A DNA stretch of 64,000 bases from Heliocidaris tuberculata (taxonomy: Eukaryota; Echinodermata; Echinoidea; Camarodonta; Echinometridae), in the NCBI GenBank assembly GCA_025618425.1, contig CM046842.1:21149875-21213874 (forward strand). Reading direction: 5' to 3'. The notes under the pieces were generated by a model. The model was given only the letters and a program-made list of their open reading frames with translations. It made no database searches and was not told where the DNA came from. Of the stretch, positions 11,544-23,500 are shown piece by piece. Made by a program: the position numbers and the translations under genes. The stretch's first letter is position 1. Each line of letters starts with the position of its first letter.

Positions 11544-13694
11544 AAATGTACATTAGTAGGCCTATTTGATATGTAATAGTTGTCACCAACTCTCTATTTC
11601 ACTGGGACAGTTGTAAAATTGTGGATGAAAACCAGTTTTCCATGATTTGTTTAACAATTCTTTATTGTGATTGTATATGCCCAGATGCTAGATAAATGTA
11701 CACAATTGATGCATTATGAATATTCTTTTCAAGAATTAAGTCCTATTTGCAAAAAAAAAGTCCTCAATAACTTGAGTGGAATTCCAATTTGTCCACACTT
11801 GTAAACCCACCTGAAATGATTATATAAACTGATCCTGCACATTTTTTTTTTCTCAAAGAACTAATAATGAATTGATAATATGAAAAATCTACATTGTAGT
11901 ACAACATTAGTGGAAAGTTGATACACAGACTGGTTGAGTTGCTAATTTTAGGGCCAGGTATCATAGGTGTTCAGAACTTTCAAAAATAAAAGCTCTGTGT
12001 GGAATTATTTATGCTCAAATCAGTTAGGTTATCGAAATTTGTTCCTCCCACTTAAACATTCACTGCATTGGATCTCCATGAATTTTACTACATTCACTGA
12101 ATGTACCTGGATCTATAGGCTATATAGGCCTACGTTGTAGAAGTAGGGTCTAATTCTTTCTCCTGAATATTTACCAACAGGCTTACAGCTGCACTGTGCC
12201 AAACTAATCCCCTAGCCAATTAGCAATAGTCTGAATAGGGGAAAGGTAATTCAAAACTGTTTGTCATGCCTTGATTCCTATATATTTTCTTGTAGAGAAG
12301 TAGAGAAATTCTTTATGAATCCAGGCAAGAATATGGAAAAATCAGGGCAGTGGACATTTTAAAATGTAGTTTTAAAATTATCTATAACTATGACCATTTT
12401 GATTGTTTCATGTTTAGGACATAGTACAATATACAATGTAGACCTTTTAGAAGTTATAATGAATCCTTATTTATATTGCTTTCAAATTTATAACTCATCA
12501 CTGGGCATTTGCTTAGTAAAACATACATGTAAAGCCAGAACTATTCCGGTATGTCAAAGCTGTCATCTACTGGAGGCTCCTCTCCTCAAACAAGGGATGC
12601 CGCCCCACAGCTTCATGAACTTAGAGCACACGATCTTTATCTCTAGAGAGGAAACATCCCCAAAGTCTTGATGGAAAAGGGCGAATGGACTTTCAAAAGT
12701 GAGTGAGAACGGGGTCAAAGAGTGAACTTTATCTAGGCTGCAGCTGTCATATGATGATGATAATGATGATTAGATCATTATGATGACGATGAGATGAAAA
12801 ACTAGAGGCCTATATACACAGTGTCTTTTTTAATGAATGGCCATTCACTGTGTTGATGCATAGATCCCACTCTCGTGCGCAAATCAATTCATAAATTGCT
12901 GATTTAAAATTGTTTTAGTTCGATGATCCCATGCTCTATCATCACAAATGTGGTATCATATGAAAGGGGATAAAATTTCCATTTTTGTGATGTATTACAA
13001 TAAATCTAAATGTTTTTGGGTGAGATTTTGCTGGAGAAAGTTGGCTTTCCTTTTTAAGAAACACTCTAAATAGGGGAGTTACATGCTTACTGATAATTTC
13101 AATCAGAAATCTTGAAATCATATCTACTTTATTGGCTCGTCAATATACAATGTAATGTCATATGAAGGAGTGATAACTCCTTGGTCATATGCAGCATCAC
13201 ACTACAAATGGGTGATGTTGTGCTTGCTGGCTACGAAGTGTGACCGGACTACATTTTACTATCTGAAGTTTTTACTATTCTTGTAGGTACATGGTATGCA
13301 CAATCCACATGCTTCCCATCTACATGTATAAATCCTGCCAGAGTGTATGAAATAACAATATGAAGTCTTTTGTACAAGTCATATTCATATAAAGAGAATA
13401 TACATGTACAGGTACAGGTGTATGTCTCTGGTACAAACTAAGCACAAAGTAAAAATGTTAATATTCCCATGAAAAGAGATAGAGCAACTAAAAAAAAAAA
13501 TCTCTTTCTGTCAGAAGGCTTTCTAATACTAGAAATTTGATCCTGGCATTTGATAAGTTGCTCGCCTATGTTGCTATAACTATAAGCTATATGTTGTTGA
13601 AAAACAGATGAAAGGTTGAAATGGCTTCATTAATGCTCAAGCAGAGCAAAGATAAAGGCCTATAAGGTGGGTTTCAAGCATGTGATTGTAACTG
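11544..13694. other. AT-rich sequence inside the composite element
   Basis: No gene recognised. Short GATGAT runs lie near 12755-12795. Confidence 0.5.
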
Positions 13695-14268
13695 TCTCGT
13701 AGTTATGAGAAGGAGGGTATCGTTCTCACATTTTTTCTGAAAATTCTTAGTTTTAAAAGAAGCAGAAAAATTAAAGAAACAGATCAGTGAAGGTTTGAGC
13801 AAAATCTGATAAGAAATAAGAAAGTTATGAATTTTTAAGTTGTAATCAATCAGACACAAATTGGCAACTCCGTGACGTATCTTGCGAGCTCCTCTGCTAA
13901 TTGCCCTGTACCACCAAAATAATTAATTTCCATTTTCTCTTAAGGAAATATTCAATCATTTATACACCTTATTAGATATAATCATTGCTCATATGTGTTT
14001 ACACAAAACCTGTGTGAAAAAAAATCTATTAATTCATCAAAAACTAAGAAAATGAAAATTCATGAAATTTTCTGTACTGAGCAAATGGGAGAGGAGCTCG
14101 CATGATATGTCACAGGGTTGCCAGTTTGTGTCTGATTGATTACAACTTCAAAAATTCATACTTTATTTCTTATCGGATTTTGCTCAAACTTTCACTGGTC
14201 TATAATTTCTTTAATTTTTCTGCTATATTTTAAAAACCAACTTGATTAGGGTAGACTATCCCTTTAAA
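13695..14268. mobile_element. Palindromic MITE with CCCTTTAA right end
   Basis: Arms of about 180 bp: 13745-13915 pairs with 14080-14235. Shared pieces include AATCAATCAGACACAAA and GCAAAATC[TC]GATAAGAAATA. The right edge ends ATCCCTTTAAA; the left edge is eroded. It resembles the TTAA-flanked MITE at 46175 in end sequence and layout. Confidence 0.7.
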
Positions 14269-15309
14269 TATTTTCCTAATCAAAGAGGAAGAGTGTACGT
14301 ACTACTCTTTCTCTCTCACACAATGCATGCAGTGATCATGTCCAAGAGAGTACAGAAAACATTATCCTACAAGGCCACTAGTTTATTATTGCAAGGCCAT
14401 CAAATAAGACAGCATGAAAGCTAGCCATTGTTATACAGGCAGTATACAGTAGGTCATACTACATACATGTCCAAGGAACACCTCTTGCGAAGTAAGTACA
14501 AAAGTAAACAGTATCTACCTAGAAATCAGATAAGCCCAAATAATTTCACTCTACAGTAGCCCATAGAGCAGTATAGCTTGAAGTGGGTATATAGCTTTGT
14601 AGTTCTTTTTTATAACAATTATTGTGCCATGCTCATCTCATCACCCATCAACATCAAGCAAGAGAGGTGAATGTGCAAGTCTGGAAATGGCCCCTGTGTT
14701 CTCTGGTCAGGACAGTTCAATGATACATGGAGGTGGTACTGAATTTTCTGGGAATCAATTTTTGATATTTCGAAACTCGGTATGGATACTTAACATTGTG
14801 TTCACTCTGTTATCTACTACCCCAAACATGCTAAAAGAGAAGAATAGCAGTGCAGTCAACAGTGACCATGACAATATAAGTTATGTCTTCTGATGATGAT
14901 CTGAGATTTAATTTAAATTTGCGTGGCATACATGGCATATCTCAAAGAAGATGTACATGTATCACAAACAGGTATTCAACCTACACACACCCGCTGCCAC
15001 AAGTACTCCATCAATGAAAGCTGAATTTACAGATAATTTGTCTATGATCGATGTTGAGTCATCTTTTAAATCTGTTCTGAATGTTTCACAAGTGAGTAAA
15101 GAATTCATACTACTGGTATCTACATGAAGCTTTACTTCCACAAGTTCTCAAAGGAAGAAAACTTGCAATGCCATCATCAGTGATCAGGATGTAAGTTTAC
15201 TGATTATAATAACAGTATATATAGCTACAAGCGTCAATCTCCTTCGTGCTTTGCGGAATTGGATACAAGCACTTATAACAGCATTAACACTTTCTGTCTT
15301 CTCGCTAAC
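14269..15309. other. No gene seen
   Basis: Mixed sequence with no splice-supported exon or recognisable repeat. Confidence 0.45.
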
Positions 15310-15336
15310 ATTGTGACAAAGAAACCTTGATGCTGC

Positions 15337-15795
15337 ATGGGTAGGTTGGAAAATTTACAAAGCTTGACATTGGGAAGGTTCAAAAATCTACAAACCTTGA
15401 AGTTGATAAGGTTTACAAATTTACAAACCTTGATGTTTGGAAGGTTCAAGAATTTGCAAACTGTGATGTCGGAAAGGTTCGAAAATTTGCAAATTCTGAT
15501 GTTGGGAAGGTTTACAAATTTACAAACCTTGATGTTTGGAACGTTTGAGAATTTGCAAACTTTTACGTTGGAAAGGTTTGAAAATTTACAGACCTTGATG
15601 TTGAAAAGGTTCACAAATTTACAAACCTTGATGCGGAAAGGTTTGAAAATTTGCAAACTGTGATGTTGGAAAGGTTCAAAAATTTACAAACCCTGATGCT
15701 GGAAAGGTTTGAACATTTACAAACCTTGATGTCAGAAAGGTTCGACAATTTACAAACCTTGATGTTGAGAAGGCATACAAATTTGCATACCTTGC
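15337..15795. repeat. 33-bp tandem array, right (about 13 units)
   Basis: Inverted relative to 8152-8760 and made of the same near-palindromic 33-bp unit. Both strands are open for about 110 codons as a by-product of the period. Confidence 0.9.
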
Positions 15796-16050
15796 ATGAT
15801 GTCAGCTAAGTTTGGAAATTTGCAAGCCTTCAATCATATTCTCTCAATTTAGCCTATAGGTGCTGAAAATTAGTGAGTTTAAGTCTAAATTTCTCTGAAA
15901 TTTTTACACACTTGGTGGCCTAATTTTCAACTTTAAATTGTACATTTGCAAACTTGCGGGAAGAAATTGTCTTTTTGGGGGTACCTGATTTATTGGAAAT
16001 TAGCCACTATTTCTAGACTATTGTAGAAAGTCTATTTCTTGTTTAGAATG
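15796..16050. repeat. Inverted repeat arm, right
   Basis: Complement of 7908-8150. It ends at TATTTCTTGTTTAGAATGGG, beyond which similarity to the left side stops until the outer 37-bp terminus. Confidence 0.8.
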
Positions 16051-17011
16051 GGTTATAGGTTAATCATTGTGAAAAAGAAAAAGAGAAGGTCCTATTTAAG
16101 TTAATTATAGGCTAAATTACAAGTTCAATGTATGATATCAGAAGGACTACAAGGTAACAAACCAGTATTACGTAACAGGGAACAAAGAAAGACATTCAAA
16201 TGGAGTGAACAGGCATTGTCTAGTGCAGGTGTCAGGCCACGGAGGTGAGCTTAATCTCCCATTAGAATACTCTCATTTGCATCATAATAACTTTCGAATG
16301 ACTAAAGTTCACAATTTGAAGCCTTGGCAATAGAATGAATAAACTATGTTTAACACTCCTACCAAATATCAACCTAATCCGACAATTCATTCATAGTAGG
16401 TGCTATGGCCTTCTGACTCGTTCTCTACTGATTTTGTCTCTTGTTTTCTTACTCCGCACGCTTGAATAGGCCTCAACTTTAGAGCTCATTTCCTCCCTAT
16501 TTAATACCAGCAAACCTCTCTTACAGCTCCTTTCATTCGCTGAATTAAAAGGGTTAGAAAGTTTCAATTATAATGAGTCATGTATCATTTTGAAGCTGAG
16601 ACTTTGTTCTATCCAAATATGATAAAATCAGAAAAATTATTTTTTGCGACTTTTTGGTGGTTTTGTGGTGCCGGGTCACATATGTATTGTACATAATGAA
16701 GAACATTCAATACGTGATTATGTGCCTGATGGTGTAGCTACCTAAGGTAGCTAAATTAGCGCAATGTAGTGGTACAAAAAAATGCATCCAGAAAGCGAAA
16801 GCCATAATTGTTTGAGATATCAATGAACTAAAAGCTGTATTTAGAAATAACTGAATGACAGTTTTCATAGCATTTATTATTGTTTATTTAACAGCTCCAT
16901 GTCCTAATTACAGGGTTCTACTATTACGCCATAAAATCATGATTTTCAGCAATTGTGCATTTTGCATGCCACAGCTTTTCACTAAGCTACCTAAGTGTTT
17001 GATGATGTGAT
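16051..17011. other. 3' flank of the F-box/LRR gene
   Basis: Contains the right 37-bp terminus of the composite element (16645-16683) and a TTTATT (AATAAA on the gene strand) near 16883. No other gene is seen. Confidence 0.4.
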
Positions 17012-17090
17012 TCATGTCTGCCTTCTTTTCACCAGGTACTCCATGCATGGATACTCTGGCTTCAGTATTTCCAGGTTCGCAAGTCCTTCC
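17012..17090 (-). pseudogene. Duplicate of the terminal exon's 3' half
   Basis: It matches 17483-17560, including the stop and about 25 nt of 3' UTR. Translation reads GLANLEILKPEYPCMEYLVK then RRQT and stop, against GLRNLGILKVQYPCIEYLEK then GRQT in the real exon. The first part of the exon and its acceptor are missing. It lies downstream of the gene with a SINE between. It could act only as 3' UTR or as an alternative end. Confidence 0.6.
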
Positions 17091-17159
17091 ACATCAGGTA
17101 CATTCTCCAAGTAATTATCATAATATGCAGTTCTTGTAAAGCGCACACATACTGTATTT

Positions 17160-17397
17160 ATCAATATCTCTATGCGCATCCATAGAGCTTTGGATTATCA
17201 CCTGGCTCAGCTTAGCTGCCCTAATGAAGGCGCTGAAGCTTCAAGGAATAAATTCATACCAGTTCCCTTTTGCTACATGGCCAAGAGTAGTAAATGTAGA
17301 TTAATGCAAAAAGACTTTAGTGCCGGACTGGGATTCAAACCCTGTACCTTGTGATCCTCAGTCCGGTGACTTATCCGCTAGACCACAACACCTCTAC
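17160..17397 (-). mobile_element. tRNA-derived SINE downstream of the terminal exon
   Basis: Minus-strand head GTTGTGGTCTAGCGGATAAG (A box) and CAGGGTTTGAATCCCAG (B box) near 17397-17330, followed by a GGCACTAAAGTC body. It separates the true terminal exon from its duplicate. Confidence 0.75.
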
Positions 17398-17482
17398 TAA
17401 TGGCTAACTGGATGCCTGATGGTGTAACTACTGAGGTGCCTGATGGTGTAGCTACATGTACCAAGATGCTTGATGATGCCAT

Positions 17483-17588
17483 TCATGTCTGCCTCCCTTT
17501 CTCCAGGTACTCTATGCATGGATACTGTACCTTCAGTATACCGAGGTTCCTAAGTCCTTTTACGCCATACAGGTGAAGAGTCTTCAGC
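17483..17588 (-). CDS. Terminal coding exon
   Basis: 106 nt to the TGA at 17485-17483, acceptor TTTGATTTGACAG. It encodes LKTLHLYGVKGLRNLGILKV and ends YLEKGRQT. SINEs lie about 50 nt upstream and about 90 nt downstream. No poly(A) signal is obvious in the first 100 nt after the stop; the nearest AATAAA on this strand that I noticed is near 16885. Confidence 0.88.
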
Positions 17589-20500
17589 CTGTCAAATCAA
17601 AGAAAAGGAAAGAAGAAAAAAATAACAAAAATAATATTGAATATTTTTATAGCGCTCACATCCACCACCCAAGGTGCTCAAGGCGCTCCTATATTACTGT
17701 ACCCCGGCTCTAGCTAGAATACCGATTTCAGTGCTCACAGCATTCCCACCGGCTCCCATTGAACACCTGGGCAAACGTAGATGAATGTTTTGCCAAAGGA
17801 CACTAGTGCCATAACGGGGTTCGAACCCACGACTTTCGCATCCCCAATCGAGTGTTTAAACCACTCTACCACGACATCTCTACATGACGTACAATATAAT
17901 GTTGTATTTCCCATTGAATATTCTCCTTCAAATATCAAAATAAATCGAGCTAATATCATCACCACATTAAAACAAAAACATGTTTGCGTCGCATTGTATG
18001 CCTTCAGATAATCAGACAGAAAGTGCAGTCGCATCCCATGGTGAAATTATCTTGGAAAATGGAAAGTCCCAGGTTCAAGACTAAGTCAGTGTGCTTGTGC
18101 CCTTTCATAAGGATAAGAGAAAGAAAGACAGAGAAAGAGAGAATTAAAAGAAAAAATCATTTATTGTTAAAAGTCATTTCCACCACTTTTGACTTTTGTA
18201 CAGAATTCTGTACCAAAAATATTACAGTCTAAAAAAAAACAACAAAAATAAACAAAACAACAAAAATAAGGAAAAATTTTTTTTTCACAAATTTCGCAAG
18301 TCAAGATTCATAAAGGTTATATGCCACAAAATATTTGAAGCGCAACTGGCACAACGGAATGCTTTTTAATTGGTGGAAATTCTTTATTTGCAAAAATCGC
18401 TAACATGATTGGTTTGCGAAAGTTTCATGTGGATAAAGTTTCTGGTCTCACAGTATTTACAGGTAGATGGCGCCATTTTATCTAAACTCCCATAAGTCTC
18501 AGTTCTTGGACATTTCACAGAAAAGCGTGTTATACAGTGCATCCCAGAAAAAATGAAACCCTAAAACAAAGGGTTATTGTGACCACACTATGTGCCCTAT
18601 GACAATAATTATCTATTTCCCATAAAATAAAAGTGTGGTCACAATAACCCTTTATTTTAGGGTTTTGTTTTCTTCTGGGATGCACTGTAGAATTAGCACA
18701 CGCTTCAATGAGACGTCCATGATTTTAGACTTATGATGGGTTAGAGAAACTGGCCCTGACTACAAAAAACTCAAGTCCTCAATCATATAAGACACTTAAT
18801 ACTGCAAGAGTTCCTATATCTTACATAACACATCTGTGCCCCATTTCATAAAACTTGTTATCAATAACAAGTTGCAATAAGTTATTTAAGCTACCAAAAT
18901 ACTTGCATCTGATTGACTGAGACCAAATTTTTTATACATGTAGAACTTTGGCAGAACTTGTTATTGATAACAAATTTAATGAAACAGGGCTGTCTGGTTA
19001 AAAAAAAAAAAAATCTTGCTTTTTTTACAAAACAACAACAAACAAACAAAAATTAAAACGTGTACATGAAATGGTAAAAAAGAACAGTATTTCATGACAA
19101 AAAAAAAAAAATCTCTCCTGAAACCCAGATTATGACAGATATTTGTAGAACAGAGTAAGAGGTAAGTATTAACAAAAATAAAATACAAAATACATTTTAC
19201 TTACTGCTTGCAGTGCTTGAGTAGTCTGATGATGCTAGCCTCTGTGATTTCTCTACAGCAGTTAAGCTTCAGCTCCATCAGAGTTTGACTGGCATAGCTA
19301 GCTAGTGAGGACACACTGAAAGAAAAATAACAACAATATTTTAACATTTCTCACTGCCTTTAGATGACAAAATAATTCACATATTTCTCATCGCCTCTGT
19401 ATCAGCTTGACCAGTTTGTTTAGAAGAAAACAAGAAATGCCACAACTTTTAAAAAATCAAACAATCAAAAAATGAAATAATATAAAAATAAATGAATAAA
19501 TGAATAACTAACTAAATAAATAAGGGAGATTAGCGAAATGTAGAGGCATGAAAAGACACGTCCGGAATACAGAATGCATATTGTGGAAAATCATGATTTC
19601 ATTGCATTAAGGTAGAAACATATCATCAAGACATAGGGTGGTAAAATTACTTCTCCAACCTTGATTAGTATTAATGTTACCAAAACTGTCATTACATACG
19701 TCAAATTACAACTTTTAATTCACCACTATTATAAACAGTTTTGCCGTTTGCATTCCAAATGCATCTTTTAGGGCCCCTCTATTTCCCAAAAATACATAAA
19801 TGAAGATTCATATGATTATGATGAATAGACCTACAAATTTCTCTCTGTCTCTACTCGATTTGGAATGAGTTTGAGAAAAATCAATTACCATGGCTCTATT
19901 CTGAATTTGTTCAATTCATTCTCAGGGTAAAATTTCAAAATTTCTTCTTTGTTGATTGCTCACATTGCTGAACTTTGAAATTAGAGAGGCTGTGTAGTAA
20001 CTGACCATTAAAATGTAATGGATTCGGGGGGGGGGGGGGGGGGGGGTATCACTGAACGATTGTAAACCTTACAAAGTGGAGGTGCCATTGGTCCAGTGGT
20101 TTAAGGCACTTGACTGCAGATGCGAGGATCGGGCGTTCAATCCCCGGCACAGCACTTATGCCCTTGAGCAAGACATTTTATCTACATTGTTCTTTTATTG
20201 TACATCAAATAAATGAAGTTCTATAGGCATATTGATACCAGCGTGTGCATGTGTGTTATTAAAAAAAAAATAAATTACTCCCAAAACGTATTCAACAAGC
20301 AAACAAGTGATACCTGTTCTAAAAGGCAGATGTTCTACCCTCAGAACTAACACTTTACCTCTTGTGTGTTACTGATGTAGAGCTTAGTCCAACCTTCTCT
20401 AAGTACGGGCAGCATGTTGCTAGGCAACGCATCCCTTCGTTTCCAACCTTGCGGCAGCCTGATACATCCAAACTCCTACAAAGGCAAAAAACAGAATGTC

Positions 20501-23500
20501 CATACAGGTGATTTCTAATGATTACAGTGACTGGCACTTGTACAAAGCATGATCTACTGGCTCAAAATAAATTCCTTTTAATGTTTTGTGCATTTTCTGA
20601 AACAAGAGACTTTAAGCTTCAAAATGTTGCAGTTACGCCGGTAAAAATAGGAACCCACATAGCAATCAACATTTTTTTGTTGTTGAGGATTTACCTTTTT
20701 TTTCTCTGTCTGGTTTGGAACTTTTTGGTGGTGTTGAGTCATCGGGTCACAAATGTTTAATAACTGCACCCCTCAATGAATTCCCACACAAAGTTGTAGA
20801 GATATTTGCACTAAGCTATGTGTAATATAACGACCTAGCGTTGCTGGACTATCAATTGTTCTTTTTAGCGTTCCTTTTTCTTTTGTATGACATGTTGCAG
20901 CTACATGTATAAGGAACAATCAATGTTGGAGGTGTCACTTGACAAGAAATGGAGATCCTCGGTGCCTCCTTACCTTATGCTGTTCAGGTATGTGGCAATC
21001 TCAATCAGTGACACATCAGTGATATGGTGACAGGTTAGTTGGTTAGTTTGTATTGCTTTACCCTTTGGAGACAATTGACCACATTTTGTGGTTTGGCTCA
21101 ATAACTTTTGATTCAGAGCTCTAAAAATTATACCAGATGCATGAGTAGAAAGAGCAAAAATTTCTTCCGTGTCCATTTTTGTTGCATGACCATATTGCGT
21201 TTGATGCAAGGAGTTCTAAAAAGAATAAGCTTGAAAATCCTTAAATTGGCAACACATTGAGGTCCAAAATCATTGCTATTTTTTTATTGAAATTGGAATT
21301 TTTTTCAACTTTTTGATGAAGTTCCTTACCATGTATTATTATTATTATTATTAATGATTCGGCGTCACCTGTGCCTGGGAGGGGAAAAGCGAACTGAATC
21401 ACTGTAACCCTCGGGTCTCTCCTCCCAAAATAACTGATTGGGAAGTGCAGGTGTACTGCTACACCGGGGTTTCCCCCTACTCTTCATCGAATAGTGCAGT
21501 GGGTTCTTAACGTGCAAAGGTGGTGACTCTCCTTTACACAGGGCCTCCATTTAACGTCCTATCCGAGGGACGGAGTGTTTTCCACTGTAACATTGCCTGC
21601 GTCTATGAAACAGGGGAGGGGCACGTTAACACACAACGCAGACTTCAGTCATGCGCCCGGGGTGGATTCGAACCCACGATCTTTGGTTCGACAGGCAGAC
21701 GCTTTACCGACTGAGCCAACTCGCCTCCTTGTTTTCAATATTGTTTTCAAAGACATTACATCTTATTAGAACCATGTGGCACTAAAAGAAATATATTAGT
21801 GTTGCCAATTTGAAAAAGAAAATGTGATCAATTTAGCCCTTAAATAATTCCTGTCCTGAAAGGGTTAAGCAGAGTGATTGGGATATGAGTGCCACAAAAA
21901 AAAGGAGGAAGACTACGTTGGAGTTGCAGCCCACTAATAAAGATTTTCCTGTTCATTTTAACACTTTTTTTCATTCAGTTTCATCATTGTTTACTTCAAT
22001 TTCTTTGTGAGAAGCCTGGAATGTGCAAATGTCAAAGTTCATTTTTTTCTTTTTTTCATTTGTCATTTGATTTTAACAATGGCAGTGAGTTTCAACACCT
22101 GTCCATTAATCTTTGTCGCGTTTCATTCAAATTTGTCTCACCCGACGATCCACTGCAGAATGTAATTTATTCAAATTCATCTTTGTGCCATTAATTTCGA
22201 AAGAGTTTCATTCAAATTCATTGAATAGACAAGACATTGAACTAAAACTATCCAAAGGACAAAACACACTTTTTCCTCATAATCCATGCCTCCTCATCTA
22301 TTGAATAAGATATACGAAAAAGTAAATGCATGCCTTAAATTTACATGTGTACCGACAGTTTTTCTTTCATGAATTTTTGGTCAAATTTCAAGACTACATG
22401 TAGATATTGAACAAAAATTATGCATAGAGTAAACAAACTAGTAACAAATTTGAATGACACTTTGACGAAATTGAATGGAAAATGACAAAATTGATTCATG
22501 AAATCTTAAGAAATTGATTTGACTTCCACCAAATTGGATGGAATGTTATGAAACTGATTGGACAAAGTTCGAAAATGAATGACCAAATACGATAATGGCC
22601 ACGTGCAAGATCAAGAAGTTTCTGGATGAAATTGAATGAAAACAGTCCGGTATTGAATGAAAAAAAGTTTAAATGGACAGGCATGCAATCCTATATTTTT
22701 GTCATTCCTTACCTTATGCTGTTAAGATATGTGGCAATCTCAATCAGTGATACATCAGTGATATGAGGGCAAGATGCAATGGACAATGTCCTAAGTTGCT
22801 TGCAGTGCCTGGCAATCTTCTTCACAGATGAATCTCTAAGCTCCTTACAGCCCTTGAGATGCCAGTGTTGAAGGGATTGGAACTTGGGCGCGACTGAAGC
22901 AACGCAGTCATCAGTGATCTATAACATGAAAAGGGAAATAATTTTAGAGTAAAAGTGTAGAAAAGAAATTAGGAAAACTGAGAAATACTAATCAATCACA
23001 TTACAGTGAAGCCTGCTTGCAGAATCCCCTGTCTAAATGTATTGTTTTCCTTGATACAGGATTGACTGTACTTCTAAATGTAGTATTAAAGAAACACAAT
23101 TTTGGGTGCCTACTATGCATAAAGTATTTCTTTGAGAAAAGGGTCTGAGCCAAGAGTAGTCAACATAAACCCTAAATTTTCAAATTAAGATTTGTGTCTG
23201 CCCTTGTATATCATGTGAAAGCTGAGAATCTGCAGTTTATGAAAATGTTTATGTTTCTTCATGATCACGTTCCTTTTTTGTTGAAAATAACCTTTAAAAT
23301 GGAAAAAAAGCGCCCTCAGAGCGCGACAGGACGGAATTACTACAAAAAGCAATTCAGTAAAAACTGCAAGGGCATTTGAAAAATAAAGTTTGGAGTTTGA
23401 ATACTATACGCAATGTTACTTGGCACATTGTCAATTCTGGCAATATTTTATTATAATTGGGTTAAAATTTGAACTTTTTGGTGCAAAATTGTCTTTTGGG

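Larger units (their letters stand above)
7355..16683. mobile_element. Possible 9.3-kb composite element with inverted termini and inverted arrays
   Basis: The left end (7355-7392) and right end (16645-16683) match over about 37 bp in inverted orientation, beginning TGTGACCYGGCACCACAAAA. About 550-640 bp further in on each side there is a second inverted pair (7908-8760 and 15310-16050) that contains the 33-bp arrays. No transposase is visible, so this would be non-autonomous, or two solo elements that happen to face each other. The interior holds repeat R, LINE fragments and two MITEs. That it is one unit is inference. Confidence 0.45.

Noticed and set aside
15273..15663. 108-127-codon frames in the right 33-bp array
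   Set aside because: Same satellite, inverted; not a gene.
20715..20755. Possible extra copy of the TGTGACCCGG terminus
   Set aside because: Only a short, diverged match (TTTTTGGTGG...GGGTCACA); too weak to call an element.
21650..21730. Possible functional tRNA gene
   Set aside because: A and B boxes are good, but the acceptor stem does not close and the sequence runs into a SINE body and ATT tail.
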